Both the position numbers and the translations under genes were made by a program. From Burkholderia sp. Leaf177 (lineage in GTDB: Bacteria; Pseudomonadota; Gammaproteobacteria; Burkholderiales; Burkholderiaceae), in assembly GCF_001424345.1 (NCBI RefSeq), contig NZ_LMPF01000025.1, forward strand, positions 1 through 64,000: DNA of 64,000 nucleotides, written 5' to 3'. Positions 25,924-35,278 of the stretch are shown piece after piece; the first letter of the stretch is position 1; each line of letters starts with the position of its first letter. Under the pieces are notes generated by a model, which saw only the letters and a list, made by a program, of their open reading frames with translations, was not told the origin of the DNA and made no database searches.

Positions 25924-27243
25924 ATGAGCGAACACGCCAATGCGGAAGACGCCGTCACCGCGCGCGTGATGCGTCGTCTGCTGCCGTTCCTGCTGCTGAT
26001 GTACATGCTTGCGTTTCTCGACCGGGCGAACATCGGCTTCGCACAGAAAGCGCTTCAACACGACACGGGTTTATCGAACGCCGCTTTCGCATTCGGCGCG
26101 GGCATATTTTTCGTGGGGTATGCGCTCTTCGAAGTGCCAAGCAATTTGTTGCTGCATCGCGTGGGTGCGAAGCTCTGGATGTGCAGGATCATGGTGACGT
26201 GGGGGCTGGTGTCGGCAGCAATGGCCTTCGCGCACACGGCCACGGCGTTCTATGTTTTGCGCTTCGCGCTGGGCGTGGCGGAAGCGGGTTTCTTTCCCGG
26301 CATCGTTTATTACCTCACGCGATGGTTCCCGCAATCCGCGCGTGCGAGAGCATTGGGAATATTTTATTTCGGCGCACCGCTCGCGTTCATTTTTGGTAGT
26401 CCGATGTCAGGCGCTTTGCTCGAACTGCACGGCGCGCTTGGATTCGCAGGATGGCAATGGCTTTTCCTGGTCGAGGGCGTGCTTGCATCGATCGTCGGCG
26501 TGTGGGCATTCTGGTATCTCGACAACGATCCATCGAAAGCGGGATGGCTCAATGCCGATGAGCGCAGCCTGCTGATCTCGCGACTGGATCAGGACGCCGC
26601 CACTGCATCCGCGCATGGTCCCCGTTCCGTGCTTGCCGCACTGGTCGATCCACGCGTGCTGGTTTTATCGGCGGTGTATTTCCTCATTCAGATGTCCGTG
26701 TATGGCGTGATCTTTTTTCTGCCGCAACAAGTGGCCGCTTTGATGGGCGCGCATGTCGGCGCGAAGGTCGGGTTCGTCACGGCGATCCCTTGGTTGTGCG
26801 CGGTGCTCGTGACGTGGATCGTGCCGCGTTACGCCGATCGTCATGCGCAACACAGGCGGCTGGCGGTCGTGATGCTGGTTGTCGCGGGACTCGGCATCGC
26901 GATCTCGGGGCTTGCAGGCCAGCCGCTGATTTCGTTGATCGCGTTGTGTTTTGCAGCCAGCGGATTGATTGCCGCGCAGCCGCTCTTCTGGACTTTTCCT
27001 ACGCATTACCTCACAGGCGCCGCAGCGGCAGGCGCTATTGCGTTGATCAATTCGCTCGGCAGCCTCGGCGGTTTCGTTGCGCCGATGGTCCGCACGAGCG
27101 CCGAGCGTATCTACGATTCAACCAGCGCCGGTCTGGTGCTGCTCGGTCTCGTTGCGGTGCTCGCGGCGATCGCCATCATCGTGTTCGTGCGCCCGGCGCG
27201 AACCTCTGCTTACACGCCTGGCGAACGCGCCAAAGCATCCTGA
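25924..27243 (+). CDS. MFS transporter, ACS family (probable rhamnonate/rhamnose uptake)
   Basis: A 439-residue major facilitator with twelve predicted membrane spans, of the anion:cation symporter type. The loop 2-3 signature region and DRANIGFAQKAL near residue 38 are typical. In Escherichia coli a related carrier (RhmT) is encoded next to L-rhamnonate dehydratase, and here too the dehydratase gene follows 27 bases downstream. Uptake of L-rhamnonate is therefore likely. A separate ABC importer at 31646-36304 would handle L-rhamnose itself. Confidence 0.8.
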   Translation: MSEHANAEDAVTARVMRRLLPFLLLMYMLAFLDRANIGFAQKALQHDTGLSNAAFAFGAGIFFVGYALFEVPSNLLLHRVGAKLWMCRIMVTWGLVSAAMAFAHTATAFYVLRFALGVAEAGFFPGIVYYLTRWFPQSARARALGIFYFGAPLAFIFGSPMSGALLELHGALGFAGWQWLFLVEGVLASIVGVWAFWYLDNDPSKAGWLNADERSLLISRLDQDAATASAHGPRSVLAALVDPRVLVLSAVYFLIQMSVYGVIFFLPQQVAALMGAHVGAKVGFVTAIPWLCAVLVTWIVPRYADRHAQHRRLAVVMLVVAGLGIAISGLAGQPLISLIALCFAASGLIAAQPLFWTFPTHYLTGAAAAGAIALINSLGSLGGFVAPMVRTSAERIYDSTSAGLVLLGLVAVLAAIAIIVFVRPARTSAYTPGERAKAS

Positions 27244-27270
27244 ACATCAGAACCCAAACGGAGTCCGATC

Positions 27271-28449
27271 ATGTCCATGCCCACCATTCGCCACGTCCGC
27301 GCGTTCACCGTTCGCGGCGGCGGCGCCGATTATCACGACCAGGGCGCCGATCACTGGATCGACGACCACGTCTCCACGCCAATGGCGCGTTATCCCGAGT
27401 ACCGGCAAAGCCGGCAATCGTTCGGATTGAACGTGCTTGGTTCGCTGGTCGTCGAAATCGAGGCAAGCGATGGAACCGTCGGCTTTGCCGTGACCACGGG
27501 CGGGGAGATTGGCGCGTTCATCGTGGAGAAACATCTGGCGCGATTCCTCGAAGGGCAGCGCGTGACCGACATAGAAAAGATGTGGGACCAGATGTACTTC
27601 GCTACGCTCTATTACGGACGCAAGGGGATTGTGCTGAACGCAATTTCCGGCGTGGATCTCGCTCTTTGGGATTTGCTTGCAAAGGTCCGCAAGGAACCGG
27701 TGTTCCATCTTTTGGGTGGACCCGTTCGCGACGAACTGCAATTCTATGCAACCGGCGCGCGTCCGGATCTGGCGAAGGAGATGGGGTTTATCGGCGGGAA
27801 GATGCCGTTGCAGCACGGACCGGCTGAAGGCGAAGAAGGGCTCTTGAAGAACATTGCCAAGCTCGCCGATATGCGCGCGAAGGTTGGCGACGATTTCTGG
27901 CTGATGTTCGATTGCTGGATGAGCCTCGACTTGAATTACGCAACGCGTCTCGCGCATGCCGCGAAAGAGTATGGCTTGAAGTGGATTGAAGAAGCGCTGC
28001 CGCCCGACGACTATTGGGGTTACGCCGAACTGCGCCGTTCGGTGCCGCGCGGCATGATGGTGACGACCGGTGAGCATGAAGCCACGCGCTGGGGTTTCCG
28101 TATGCTGTTTGAAATGGGCTGTGCCGATCTCGTGCAACCCGACGTTGGCTGGTGCGGCGGCATCACGGAACTGATCAAGATATCGGCGCTGGCCGACGCG
28201 CATAACGTGCTGGTCGTGCCACATGGTTCGTCGGTGTACAGCTATCACTTCGTGGTGACGCGCCATAACTCGCCGTTCGCGGAGTTCCTGATGATGGCGC
28301 CCAAGGCCGACGAAGTCGTGCCCATGTTCAACCCGCTTCTGCTCGATGAACCCGTGCCCGTGAACGGCCGGATGAAAGTGCCGGAGACGCCGGGCTTCGG
28401 CGTGCGGCTCAATCCTGAATGCACGCTGACGCGTCCTTATTCACACTGA
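27271..28449 (+). CDS. rhmD: L-rhamnonate dehydratase
   Basis: A 392-residue enolase-superfamily enzyme that converts L-rhamnonate to 2-keto-3-deoxy-L-rhamnonate. The N-terminal capping domain contains RQSFGLNVLGSLVVEIE and YYGRKGIV, characteristic of RhmD. The barrel supplies metal ligands in LMFDCWMSLD, WIEEALPPDD and TTGEHEATRWGF, and the catalytic histidine in VPHGSSVYSYH. Length matches the family (about 400). It lies between the MFS carrier and L-rhamnose dehydrogenase genes. This is the best-defined enzyme of the locus and fixes its substrate. Confidence 0.9.
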   Translation: MSMPTIRHVRAFTVRGGGADYHDQGADHWIDDHVSTPMARYPEYRQSRQSFGLNVLGSLVVEIEASDGTVGFAVTTGGEIGAFIVEKHLARFLEGQRVTDIEKMWDQMYFATLYYGRKGIVLNAISGVDLALWDLLAKVRKEPVFHLLGGPVRDELQFYATGARPDLAKEMGFIGGKMPLQHGPAEGEEGLLKNIAKLADMRAKVGDDFWLMFDCWMSLDLNYATRLAHAAKEYGLKWIEEALPPDDYWGYAELRRSVPRGMMVTTGEHEATRWGFRMLFEMGCADLVQPDVGWCGGITELIKISALADAHNVLVVPHGSSVYSYHFVVTRHNSPFAEFLMMAPKADEVVPMFNPLLLDEPVPVNGRMKVPETPGFGVRLNPECTLTRPYSH

Positions 28450-28467
28450 GGTTTGTAGAGGTCAATC

Positions 28468-29250
28468 GTGCTGCTCGAAAACAAAGTGGTGATCGTGACC
28501 GGCGGATCGCGAGGCATTGGCCGCGCGATCGCGGTGGCCTGCGCGAAGGAAGGCGCGGACGTCGTGCTGAACTATTGGGGCGATAACGATCGCTCGTATG
28601 GGCGTTTATCGGCGGTGGAAGAAGTCACCGGCGAGATAGAACAACTCGGCCGTCGCGTGATCGCCGTGGAAGGCAACGTGGCGGAGCGCGAGACGGGTAT
28701 CGAACTTGTGAAGCATGCCGTGGATGCATTCGGTCACGTCGATGTCCTCGCGAGCAACGCCGGCATCTGCCCGTTTCATGCGTTTCTGGACATGCCGGCA
28801 TCAGTGTATGAAGCGACCGTTGGCGTGAACCTGAACGGCGCGTTCTACGTCACGCAGGCGGTGGCGAACCAGATGAAATTGCAGGGCACGGGCGGTGCGA
28901 TTGTCGCCACGAGTTCGATCAGCGCGCTCGTTGGCGGCGCAATGCAGACGCATTACACGCCGACCAAAGCGGGCGTGCATTCGCTGATGCAATCGTGTGC
29001 GATCGCATTGGGACCTTACGGCATTCGCTGCAACTCGGTGATGCCAGGCACGATTGCGACCGACCTCAATGCCGAAGATCTCGCCGATACCGAAAAACGT
29101 GCGTACATGGAAAAGCGCATTCCGCTGGGACGACTGGGTCAACCTGACGACGTCGCCCAATGCGTGACGTTCCTTGCCTCCGATCGCGCGCGGTACGTGA
29201 CGGGTGCGTCGTTATTGGTCGATGGCGGTTTGTTCGTCAACCTTCAGTGA
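28468..29250 (+). CDS. L-rhamnose 1-dehydrogenase (SDR)
   Basis: A 260-residue SDR that should oxidise L-rhamnose to its lactone, the first step of the non-phosphorylated pathway. TGGSRGIG is at residues ~11-18, SNAGICPFHAFLDMP in the middle, YTPTK at the active site and VDGGLFVNLQ at the C-terminus. These blocks match characterised NAD(P)-dependent L-rhamnose 1-dehydrogenases as I recall them. It is 18 bases downstream of the dehydratase gene and its stop codon lies in a 10-base tandem repeat shared with the convergent LysR gene. Confidence 0.85.
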   Translation: MLLENKVVIVTGGSRGIGRAIAVACAKEGADVVLNYWGDNDRSYGRLSAVEEVTGEIEQLGRRVIAVEGNVAERETGIELVKHAVDAFGHVDVLASNAGICPFHAFLDMPASVYEATVGVNLNGAFYVTQAVANQMKLQGTGGAIVATSSISALVGGAMQTHYTPTKAGVHSLMQSCAIALGPYGIRCNSVMPGTIATDLNAEDLADTEKRAYMEKRIPLGRLGQPDDVAQCVTFLASDRARYVTGASLLVDGGLFVNLQ

Positions 29251-29290
29251 GGCCCGGTGAGGCTTAGTGAGGCTCAATGAGGTTCGGTGA
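29241..29290. repeat. 10-bp tandem repeat, five units, across two convergent stops
   Basis: Five consecutive 10-base units, each ending in TGA, follow the pattern GGCYYRRTGA with small changes. The first contains the stop of the L-rhamnose dehydrogenase gene; the last two encode the C-terminal residues of the opposing LysR protein. The regular period suggests slippage-type duplication. Confidence 0.75.
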
Positions 29291-30227
29291 GCGAGCCGGC
29301 CGAATATTTGCGCAGCAGCGCGATGCAATATTCGGCAGGTTCGCTGAGCGTTTCATGTTTGCGTCGAAGAAGGCCGAAGCCTGAGAGACTCTTGCCAATT
29401 TCGATGGGCAACTCGACCAGCAAATGCGCGCGCAAGTAGTCGCGCACGACGGACTCGGGCAGCATCGCAACGGCATCGCTGTTTTGCAAAAGCTGCAGCG
29501 TCGCGAAGATCGACGCGCATTCAACAATGTTGGAAGGCGATGCAAGCTTGGCGCGTGCAAGTTCTTCTTCGAACAACGCGCGTGCGGGACTCGTGATCGG
29601 TTGCAGGATCCACGGCCATGAGATCAGCGCATCGAGTGAAAGCGGTGTTTGTTTTCCGAGCGGATGACCGGCGCGAACGACAAGCCGCATCGCTTCACGC
29701 GAAAGCGGTTCGAAGTCGAAGTCGTTGTGTTGCAGCGGCGTAGTGAGGCGGCCGAGCGCCAGATCCACTTCCCGCCGATGCAGCAGTTGCACGACCTGGT
29801 CGCTCGTCTCGCCGAGAATGCGCACGTTGAGGAGAGGCCGCTCGCTTTTGAGTTCCGCGATGGCCATGGCGAGCACGTCGGGCGCGGCGCCCATGATTGC
29901 GCCGACTGTCAGTTGTCCATGACCGCCGCGCCGTTTGCTTTCGAGGTCGGCGGCGAAGCGGGTGAGATCGGCGAGTGAACGGCGCGCGTAGGCGAGTGTG
30001 GTGACGCCGAGCGGTGTGGGTTGCATACCGCGTGCATTGCGCTCGAACAGGAGGAAGCCGAACGCTTCTTCTATGTCGCTCAGCATGCGGCTTGCGCTGG
30101 GCTGCGCGACGTTGATGGCCTCTGCCGCCTGATGCAGGTTGCGGGCGTCGTCGAGTGCGACAAGCAGCGCAAGATGCTTGAACTTCAGGCGATTGACAAG
30201 GGCGATCTGGGAGACGTTTTGGGTCAT
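29274..30227 (-). CDS. LysR-family regulator of the rhamnose locus
   Basis: A 317-residue LysR-type regulator. The DNA-binding region is KFKHLALLVALDDARNLHQAAEAINVAQPSA split over residues ~14-45, of the GbpR/galactose-binding-regulator-like subclass often linked to sugar acid catabolism. The ATG at 30227 has GAGAG upstream; longer in-frame starts add an unlikely extension. It is divergent from the mutarotase gene and convergent with L-rhamnose dehydrogenase, so it sits in the middle of the locus and is the only regulator there. Binding of L-rhamnose or an intermediate is inferred. Confidence 0.85.
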   Translation of the reverse strand: MTQNVSQIALVNRLKFKHLALLVALDDARNLHQAAEAINVAQPSASRMLSDIEEAFGFLLFERNARGMQPTPLGVTTLAYARRSLADLTRFAADLESKRRGGHGQLTVGAIMGAAPDVLAMAIAELKSERPLLNVRILGETSDQVVQLLHRREVDLALGRLTTPLQHNDFDFEPLSREAMRLVVRAGHPLGKQTPLSLDALISWPWILQPITSPARALFEEELARAKLASPSNIVECASIFATLQLLQNSDAVAMLPESVVRDYLRAHLLVELPIEIGKSLSGFGLLRRKHETLSEPAEYCIALLRKYSAGSLTEPH

Positions 30228-30376
30228 TGGAACTCTCGCGATGAACTCCGCTCTGCGATCCGGTTTTGCGATCGGCTGATCCTTACTTCGGATTGTCATG
30301 TTATCAGCCGGCGAATTATAGTCGTAGCCAAACGACGCTACGCCGTAGCTTCAACACTTATAAAAGGCAGGCCGCA

Positions 30377-30691
30377 ATGGAGACGATTGCGTTCAGGATG
30401 ACCCTCAAGCCAGGCATGCGCGATGAATACGAACGGCGTCATCGCGAGATCTGGCCCGAACTGGCGGAAGCCTTGCGGCACGCCGGCGTGCGTGATTACT
30501 GGATCTTTCTCGACGAACCCACCAGCCAACTGTTCGCCACGCTCAAGCGTGCGCCCGATCACGGCATGGACGCGTTGCCCGATTTGCCCGTGATGCGCAA
30601 ATGGTGGGACTACATGGCCGAACTCATGGAAACGAATCCCGACAACTCGCCGGTGCAAACCGCGCTCGTGCCGGTCTTTCATCTTCCCTGA
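30377..30691 (+). CDS. rhaM: L-rhamnose mutarotase
   Basis: A 104-residue protein of exactly the RhaM length. It interconverts alpha and beta anomers of L-rhamnose in the cytoplasm, giving the dehydrogenase its substrate form. Diagnostic blocks are FRMTLKPGMRDEYERRHREI, with the histidine before IWPEL, YWIFLDEPT, and WWDYMAELM near the C-terminus. I placed the start at 30377, which gives the family's usual N-terminus; GGCAGG lies upstream. It begins the second plus-strand gene set of the locus. Confidence 0.92.
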   Translation: METIAFRMTLKPGMRDEYERRHREIWPELAEALRHAGVRDYWIFLDEPTSQLFATLKRAPDHGMDALPDLPVMRKWWDYMAELMETNPDNSPVQTALVPVFHLP

Positions 30692-30743
30692 TCGCGCTTA
30701 TTGTTTCGGTTTGCTTTCAGCTCTTCGGCACGAGGACATATTC

Positions 30744-31634
30744 ATGCAGGTTGTCGATCCGCACATTCATCTTTGGGATTTGAAAACGCATCATTATCCG
30801 TGGCTCGCGAACCCGGGGAAGTCGTTCGTGGGCGACGCACGCGATCTGAAGCACGACTACCTGATCGACGATTTTGTGAGCGAGACGGGATCGGTGCAGG
30901 TGCTGAAAGTGGTGCACGTGGATGCCAATCACGATCCGGACGATCCCGTCGAAGAGACGCGCTGGCTGCAACAAGTCGCCGATAACGAAGGACGCGGCTT
31001 GCCAAACGCAATCGTGGCGGGCGCGGATCTGTCGGCGGAAAACACGCATGAAATACTCGAGTCACACGCAGCGTTCAAGAATACGCGCGGCATTCGCCAG
31101 ATACTGAATGTGCATTCGAATACGCTTTACAACTATGTGAACCGGCACTTCATGCGCGAGACGCAATGGCGCAAGAACTTCGCGCTGCTGAAGCAATATT
31201 CGATGTCGTTCGATCTGCAGTTATATCCGTCGCAAATGCACGAAGCAGCTTTGCTTGCGCACGAACATCGCGATACGCAGTTCATCGTGAATCACGCCGG
31301 CATGTGCGCGGATCGCGATTCGGCTGAAGGGAAGGACGAGTGGCGTGACGGCATGCGTGCGCTCGCAGCGTGCCCGAATGTGTCGGTCAAAGTGAGCGGC
31401 CTCGCGATGTTCGATCACGAATGGACCGTTGAAAGTTTTCGGCCTTACGTGCTTGAAACCATCGATATATTCGGTTGTGACCGGTCGATGTTTGCATCGA
31501 ATTTTCCCGTCGATCGTTTGTTCGCCACGTACGAAGGACTGTGGAAGGCGTATGCGTCTATCGTGAAAGATTTCAGCAATACAGAAAAAGATGCGCTCTT
31601 TAAAAGCAACGCAGAGCGAATCTATCACATCTGA
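30744..31634 (+). CDS. Amidohydrolase-family lactonase (probable L-rhamnonolactonase)
   Basis: A 296-residue metal-dependent hydrolase of the amidohydrolase_2 (COG3618) family. The N-terminal metal site is VDPHIHLWD; NHAGMC and the C-terminal SNFPVDRL are the other typical motifs. Members of this family hydrolyse sugar lactones, including L-fucono- and L-rhamnono-lactones. Between the mutarotase and the transporter genes, it is the only lactonase candidate to link L-rhamnose dehydrogenase to L-rhamnonate dehydratase. I start it at 30744; an in-frame start at 30711 is possible. Confidence 0.8.
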   Translation: MQVVDPHIHLWDLKTHHYPWLANPGKSFVGDARDLKHDYLIDDFVSETGSVQVLKVVHVDANHDPDDPVEETRWLQQVADNEGRGLPNAIVAGADLSAENTHEILESHAAFKNTRGIRQILNVHSNTLYNYVNRHFMRETQWRKNFALLKQYSMSFDLQLYPSQMHEAALLAHEHRDTQFIVNHAGMCADRDSAEGKDEWRDGMRALAACPNVSVKVSGLAMFDHEWTVESFRPYVLETIDIFGCDRSMFASNFPVDRLFATYEGLWKAYASIVKDFSNTEKDALFKSNAERIYHI

Positions 31635-31645
31635 AGGAGACAGGC

Positions 31646-33169
31646 ATGAGCACGAATCAAACGCCTCGGCTGGAGTTGACGCACGCGAGCAAGTCGTTCG
31701 GACGCGTGCGCGCGCTCGGCGACGGCAGCCTCGCATTATGGCCGGGAGAAGTGCATGCGCTGCTTGGTGAAAACGGCGCGGGCAAGTCGACGCTGGTCAA
31801 ATTGCTAGCGGGCGTTTATCAACCTGACTCGGGCGAGTTGCTCGTGGGCGGCGTGGCGCGTACGTTCGCGAATCCCGCTGAAGCGCGCGATGCAGGTCTC
31901 GCTGTGATTTATCAGGAACCCACCTTATTCGCTGACCTCTCGATAGCGGAAAACATCTACATGGGACGTCAGCCGCGGGATCGTATCGGCCGGATTCGTT
32001 ACGACGAAATGAACCGCGAAGTCGATTCACTGCTGCAATCGCTCGGCGTAAATTTGCGGGCGGAACGCCTGGTGCGCGGTTTGTCGATCGCCGATCAGCA
32101 GGTGGTCGAGATCGCGAAGGCGCTTTCACTGAACGCAAACGTGCTCATCATGGATGAACCCACGGCGGCGTTATCGCTGACTGAAGTCGAGCGTCTTTTC
32201 GCAATCGTGCGCGCGTTGCGTGAACGCGATGCCGCCATCCTGTTCATCACGCATCGGCTCGATGAAGTCTTTGCGTTGACGCAGCGCCTGACCATCATGC
32301 GCGACGGCATGAAGGTTTTCGATGCAATGACCGCCGACATGACGATCGATTCCATCGTGAGCAAAATGGTTGGACGCGATCTCGACACGTTCTATCCGAA
32401 AGCCGATGTTCCGCCGGGAGAAGTCCGTCTTTCGGTGCGCAACCTCACGCGCGATGGCGTGTTCAAGAATGTTTCCTTCGATGTCCACGCGGGCGAGATC
32501 GTGGCGCTTGCCGGACTTGTCGGCGCCGGACGCAGCGAAGTTGCGCGCGCGATCTTCGGCATCGATCCGGTGGATTCAGGTGAGGTGAAAATCGCTGGCA
32601 AAACGTTGCAACTCGGTCGCCCGCAAGCAGCGGTTCGCGCCGGACTCGCGCTTGTTCCCGAAGACCGACGAGCGCAAGGTCTCGCGCTGGAGTTGAGCAT
32701 TGCACGCAATGCGTCGTTGACCGTGTTGGGGCGGCTCGTCAAACACGGGCTGATATCGGCGCGCAGCGAAACCAGCCTGGCATCGGAATGGGGCACGCGT
32801 CTGCGCCTGAAAGCAAGCGACCTGGACGCGCCCGTCGGCACGCTTTCCGGTGGCAACCAGCAGAAGGTCGTGCTCGGAAAATGGCTTGCCACAGGGCCTA
32901 AAGTGCTGATCATCGACGAACCCACGCGCGGTATCGACGTGGGCGCCAAGGCCGAGGTTTATAGAACGCTTGCCGAGCTCGTGAAAGAAGGCATGGCAGT
33001 CCTGATGATTTCCAGCGAATTGCCCGAAGTCCTCGGCATGGCCGACCGTATTCTCGTGATGCACGAAGGGCGCATCAGCGCCGACATTGCACGCGCCGAT
33101 GCCAGCGAAGAACGCGTGATGAGTGCCGCGCTCGGCGCTTCGCCATCCACGCTTGGGAAGGCCGCATGA
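31646..33169 (+). CDS. Sugar ABC importer ATPase, two nucleotide-binding domains (RhaT-like)
   Basis: A 507-residue duplicated ATPase of the RbsA/carbohydrate-uptake-2 family. The first domain has Walker A GENGAGKST (about 40), Walker B VLIMDEPTA and a degenerate signature LSIADQQ. The second domain has a weak Walker A, GLVGAGRSE, a good signature LSGGNQQK and Walker B VLIIDEPTRG. This asymmetry is normal for RbsA-type proteins. GAAGGAGACAGGC precedes the ATG, as at 35279. With the next three genes it matches the rhaTPQS importer of rhizobia; assignment to L-rhamnose is from context. Confidence 0.85.
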   Translation: MSTNQTPRLELTHASKSFGRVRALGDGSLALWPGEVHALLGENGAGKSTLVKLLAGVYQPDSGELLVGGVARTFANPAEARDAGLAVIYQEPTLFADLSIAENIYMGRQPRDRIGRIRYDEMNREVDSLLQSLGVNLRAERLVRGLSIADQQVVEIAKALSLNANVLIMDEPTAALSLTEVERLFAIVRALRERDAAILFITHRLDEVFALTQRLTIMRDGMKVFDAMTADMTIDSIVSKMVGRDLDTFYPKADVPPGEVRLSVRNLTRDGVFKNVSFDVHAGEIVALAGLVGAGRSEVARAIFGIDPVDSGEVKIAGKTLQLGRPQAAVRAGLALVPEDRRAQGLALELSIARNASLTVLGRLVKHGLISARSETSLASEWGTRLRLKASDLDAPVGTLSGGNQQKVVLGKWLATGPKVLIIDEPTRGIDVGAKAEVYRTLAELVKEGMAVLMISSELPEVLGMADRILVMHEGRISADIARADASEERVMSAALGASPSTLGKAA

Positions 33170-34209
33170 TGACCCGACATTCTTCCGCAATGCCGGCCGT
33201 GCACGCGCCCAAAGCCAAACGTCGCAACGTGCTGGCCGAACTCGTCCGCAGCCGCGAGGCGACGCTGTTCGTGGTGCTGATTGCGTTGATTGCGGCCACC
33301 GCTGCGGTCAAACCCGAGTTCCTCAATCTGCAGAACTTGCGCGACGTATTGCTCAACGTATCGATCATTGGCTTGCTTACCGCGGGCATGACGGTCGTGA
33401 TGCTGATGCGGCACATCGATTTGTCGGTGGCTTCCGTGGTCGGCGTGAGCGCGTATTCGGTTGGCGCTCTCTACGTGATGTTTCCGCACATGCCGATCAT
33501 CGTCGCGATGCTTGCCGGGATCGCGATCGGATTCCTGATCGGCGCGGTGAACGGAACGCTCGTGACATTCGGGCGCGTGCCTTCTTTGGTCGCCACGCTA
33601 TCTACGCTGTACATCGTGCGCGGTGCGGATTACGCGTGGGTCCATGGCGGACAGATCAACGCAACGAGCCTTCCCGATGCTTTCTCGCGCATTGCCACCG
33701 GCTCGCTGCTCGGCATTCCGAACCTCGTGTTGATAGCGGTCGTGGTGCTGGTCGCGATCGGCGTTTACCTGAAGCAATATCGTGGTGGCCGCGAACATTA
33801 CGCGATCGGTTCGAACCCCGAAGCCGCGCGTCTCGCGGGCATTCAGGTCGAGCGCCGCGTGATGATCGGCTTTCTGTTGTCGGGCGCGATTGCGGGTCTT
33901 GCAGGCGTTCTGTGGCTCGCGCGATTCGGTACTGTCGATGCCAGCACGGCCAAAGGTATCGAATTGCAGGTCGTGGCTGCAGCAGTCGTCGGCAGTGTGG
34001 CGATCACCGGCGGCGTGGGCACGATCATGGGCGCGACGCTCGGCGCGCTCGTGCTCGGCGTGATCAACATCGCGCTCGTGGTGCTGCGCGTGTCGCCGTT
34101 CTGGCAACAGGCAATTCAAGGCGCGCTGATCGTTGCGGCGATCGCGCTCGACACATTGCTGGCGCGTTCCGTCGCGCGCCGCATGATGAGGAAACGCGAT
34201 CATGGCTAA
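33166..34209 (+). CDS. Sugar ABC importer permease (RhaP-like)
   Basis: A 347-residue RbsC-type permease with about nine to ten membrane segments. It begins with a hydrophilic ~40-residue tail and then LFVVLIALIAATAAV. The conserved HIDLSVASVVG and GSNPEAARLAGI segments are typical of this family. It overlaps the ATPase gene by 4 bases and the second permease gene by 8 bases, so the two permeases are coupled and probably form a heterodimer. Confidence 0.85.
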   Translation: MMTRHSSAMPAVHAPKAKRRNVLAELVRSREATLFVVLIALIAATAAVKPEFLNLQNLRDVLLNVSIIGLLTAGMTVVMLMRHIDLSVASVVGVSAYSVGALYVMFPHMPIIVAMLAGIAIGFLIGAVNGTLVTFGRVPSLVATLSTLYIVRGADYAWVHGGQINATSLPDAFSRIATGSLLGIPNLVLIAVVVLVAIGVYLKQYRGGREHYAIGSNPEAARLAGIQVERRVMIGFLLSGAIAGLAGVLWLARFGTVDASTAKGIELQVVAAAVVGSVAITGGVGTIMGATLGALVLGVINIALVVLRVSPFWQQAIQGALIVAAIALDTLLARSVARRMMRKRDHG

Positions 34210-35203
34210 ACCCGATTCCGCACTCGCGCTCACCAAGCGCCGGCATCTCTCGTGGGAGACCATGCTCGTGGTCGTCCTAGTGCTCGCATTGGTCCTCGGA
34301 CGCGTGTTGTCGCCGATGTTTTTATCGAGCGCGAATCTTTCCAACATGCTCGCCGACTTCACCGAGATTGCGTTGATCGCGTTGCCCATGACGCTGATCA
34401 TCGTCGCGGCCGAAATCGATTTGTCGGTGGCGTCGGTGCTTGGTGCATCGAGTGCGCTGATGGGCGTGCTGTGGCACATGGGCTTGCCGATGCCGCTTGT
34501 GATCGTCATCGTGCTCGTTGCCGGAACGCTTGCCGGGCTCTTCAACGGTCTCGTGATCGTGCGCTTCAACTTGCCATCGCTTGCTGTCACCATCGGCACG
34601 CTGGCGCTGTTTCGCGGCCTTGCCTACGTGTTGCTCGGCGATCAGGCCGTCGCGGATTTTCCGGCTTCATACACGTCGTTCGGCATCGATACGATCGCGG
34701 CTTTCCTGCCAATGCCCTTCGTGCTCGTGATCGTCGGCGCGATCATTTTTACGGTGCTGCTGCAAGCCACGCCCTTTGGCCGCAGCCTCTACGCGATCGG
34801 CGCGAATCCGGTTGCCGCGCAGTTTTCGGGCATCGACGTGGCACGCACCAAGCTCAAGCTTTTCATGCTCTCGGGTGCGATGAGCGCGCTCGCCGGCATC
34901 GTCTACACGCTGCGTTTCACGAGCGCTCGTGGCGACAATGGCGAAGGCTTCGAACTGTCGGTGATCGCGGCCGTGCTGTTCGGCGGCGTCAGTATTTTCG
35001 GCGGACGCGGTTCGATGATCGGCGTGCTGTTGTCGTTGCTGATCATCGGCGTGTTGCGCAATGCGTTGACTTTGTCCGACGTCTCCAGCGAGACGCTGAC
35101 CATCGTCACCGGCGGTTTGTTGCTGTCGTCGGTGCTGATTCCGAATCTTGTTGCACGTTGGCGTGTCATGCGTGAAAAACGCTTGATGACGCAGACGCTT
35201 TGA
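34202..35203 (+). CDS. Sugar ABC importer permease (RhaQ-like)
   Basis: A 333-residue RbsC-type permease, paralogous to its neighbour: EIDLSVASVLG and GANPVAAQFSGID align with the same segments there. About nine membrane spans are expected. It overlaps the preceding gene by 8 bases. A 75-base gap with a short GC hairpin (CTCC and GGAG around an A-run) separates it from the binding protein gene, which may allow separate, higher expression of that protein. Confidence 0.85.
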   Translation: MAKPDSALALTKRRHLSWETMLVVVLVLALVLGRVLSPMFLSSANLSNMLADFTEIALIALPMTLIIVAAEIDLSVASVLGASSALMGVLWHMGLPMPLVIVIVLVAGTLAGLFNGLVIVRFNLPSLAVTIGTLALFRGLAYVLLGDQAVADFPASYTSFGIDTIAAFLPMPFVLVIVGAIIFTVLLQATPFGRSLYAIGANPVAAQFSGIDVARTKLKLFMLSGAMSALAGIVYTLRFTSARGDNGEGFELSVIAAVLFGGVSIFGGRGSMIGVLLSLLIIGVLRNALTLSDVSSETLTIVTGGLLLSSVLIPNLVARWRVMREKRLMTQTL

Positions 35204-35278
35204 AGAAAGTTGGCTTTTTAAAACCAGCGTGAAGACTCCAAAAAAACGGAGCGGCGCGCGACATCAGGAGACACAGGC

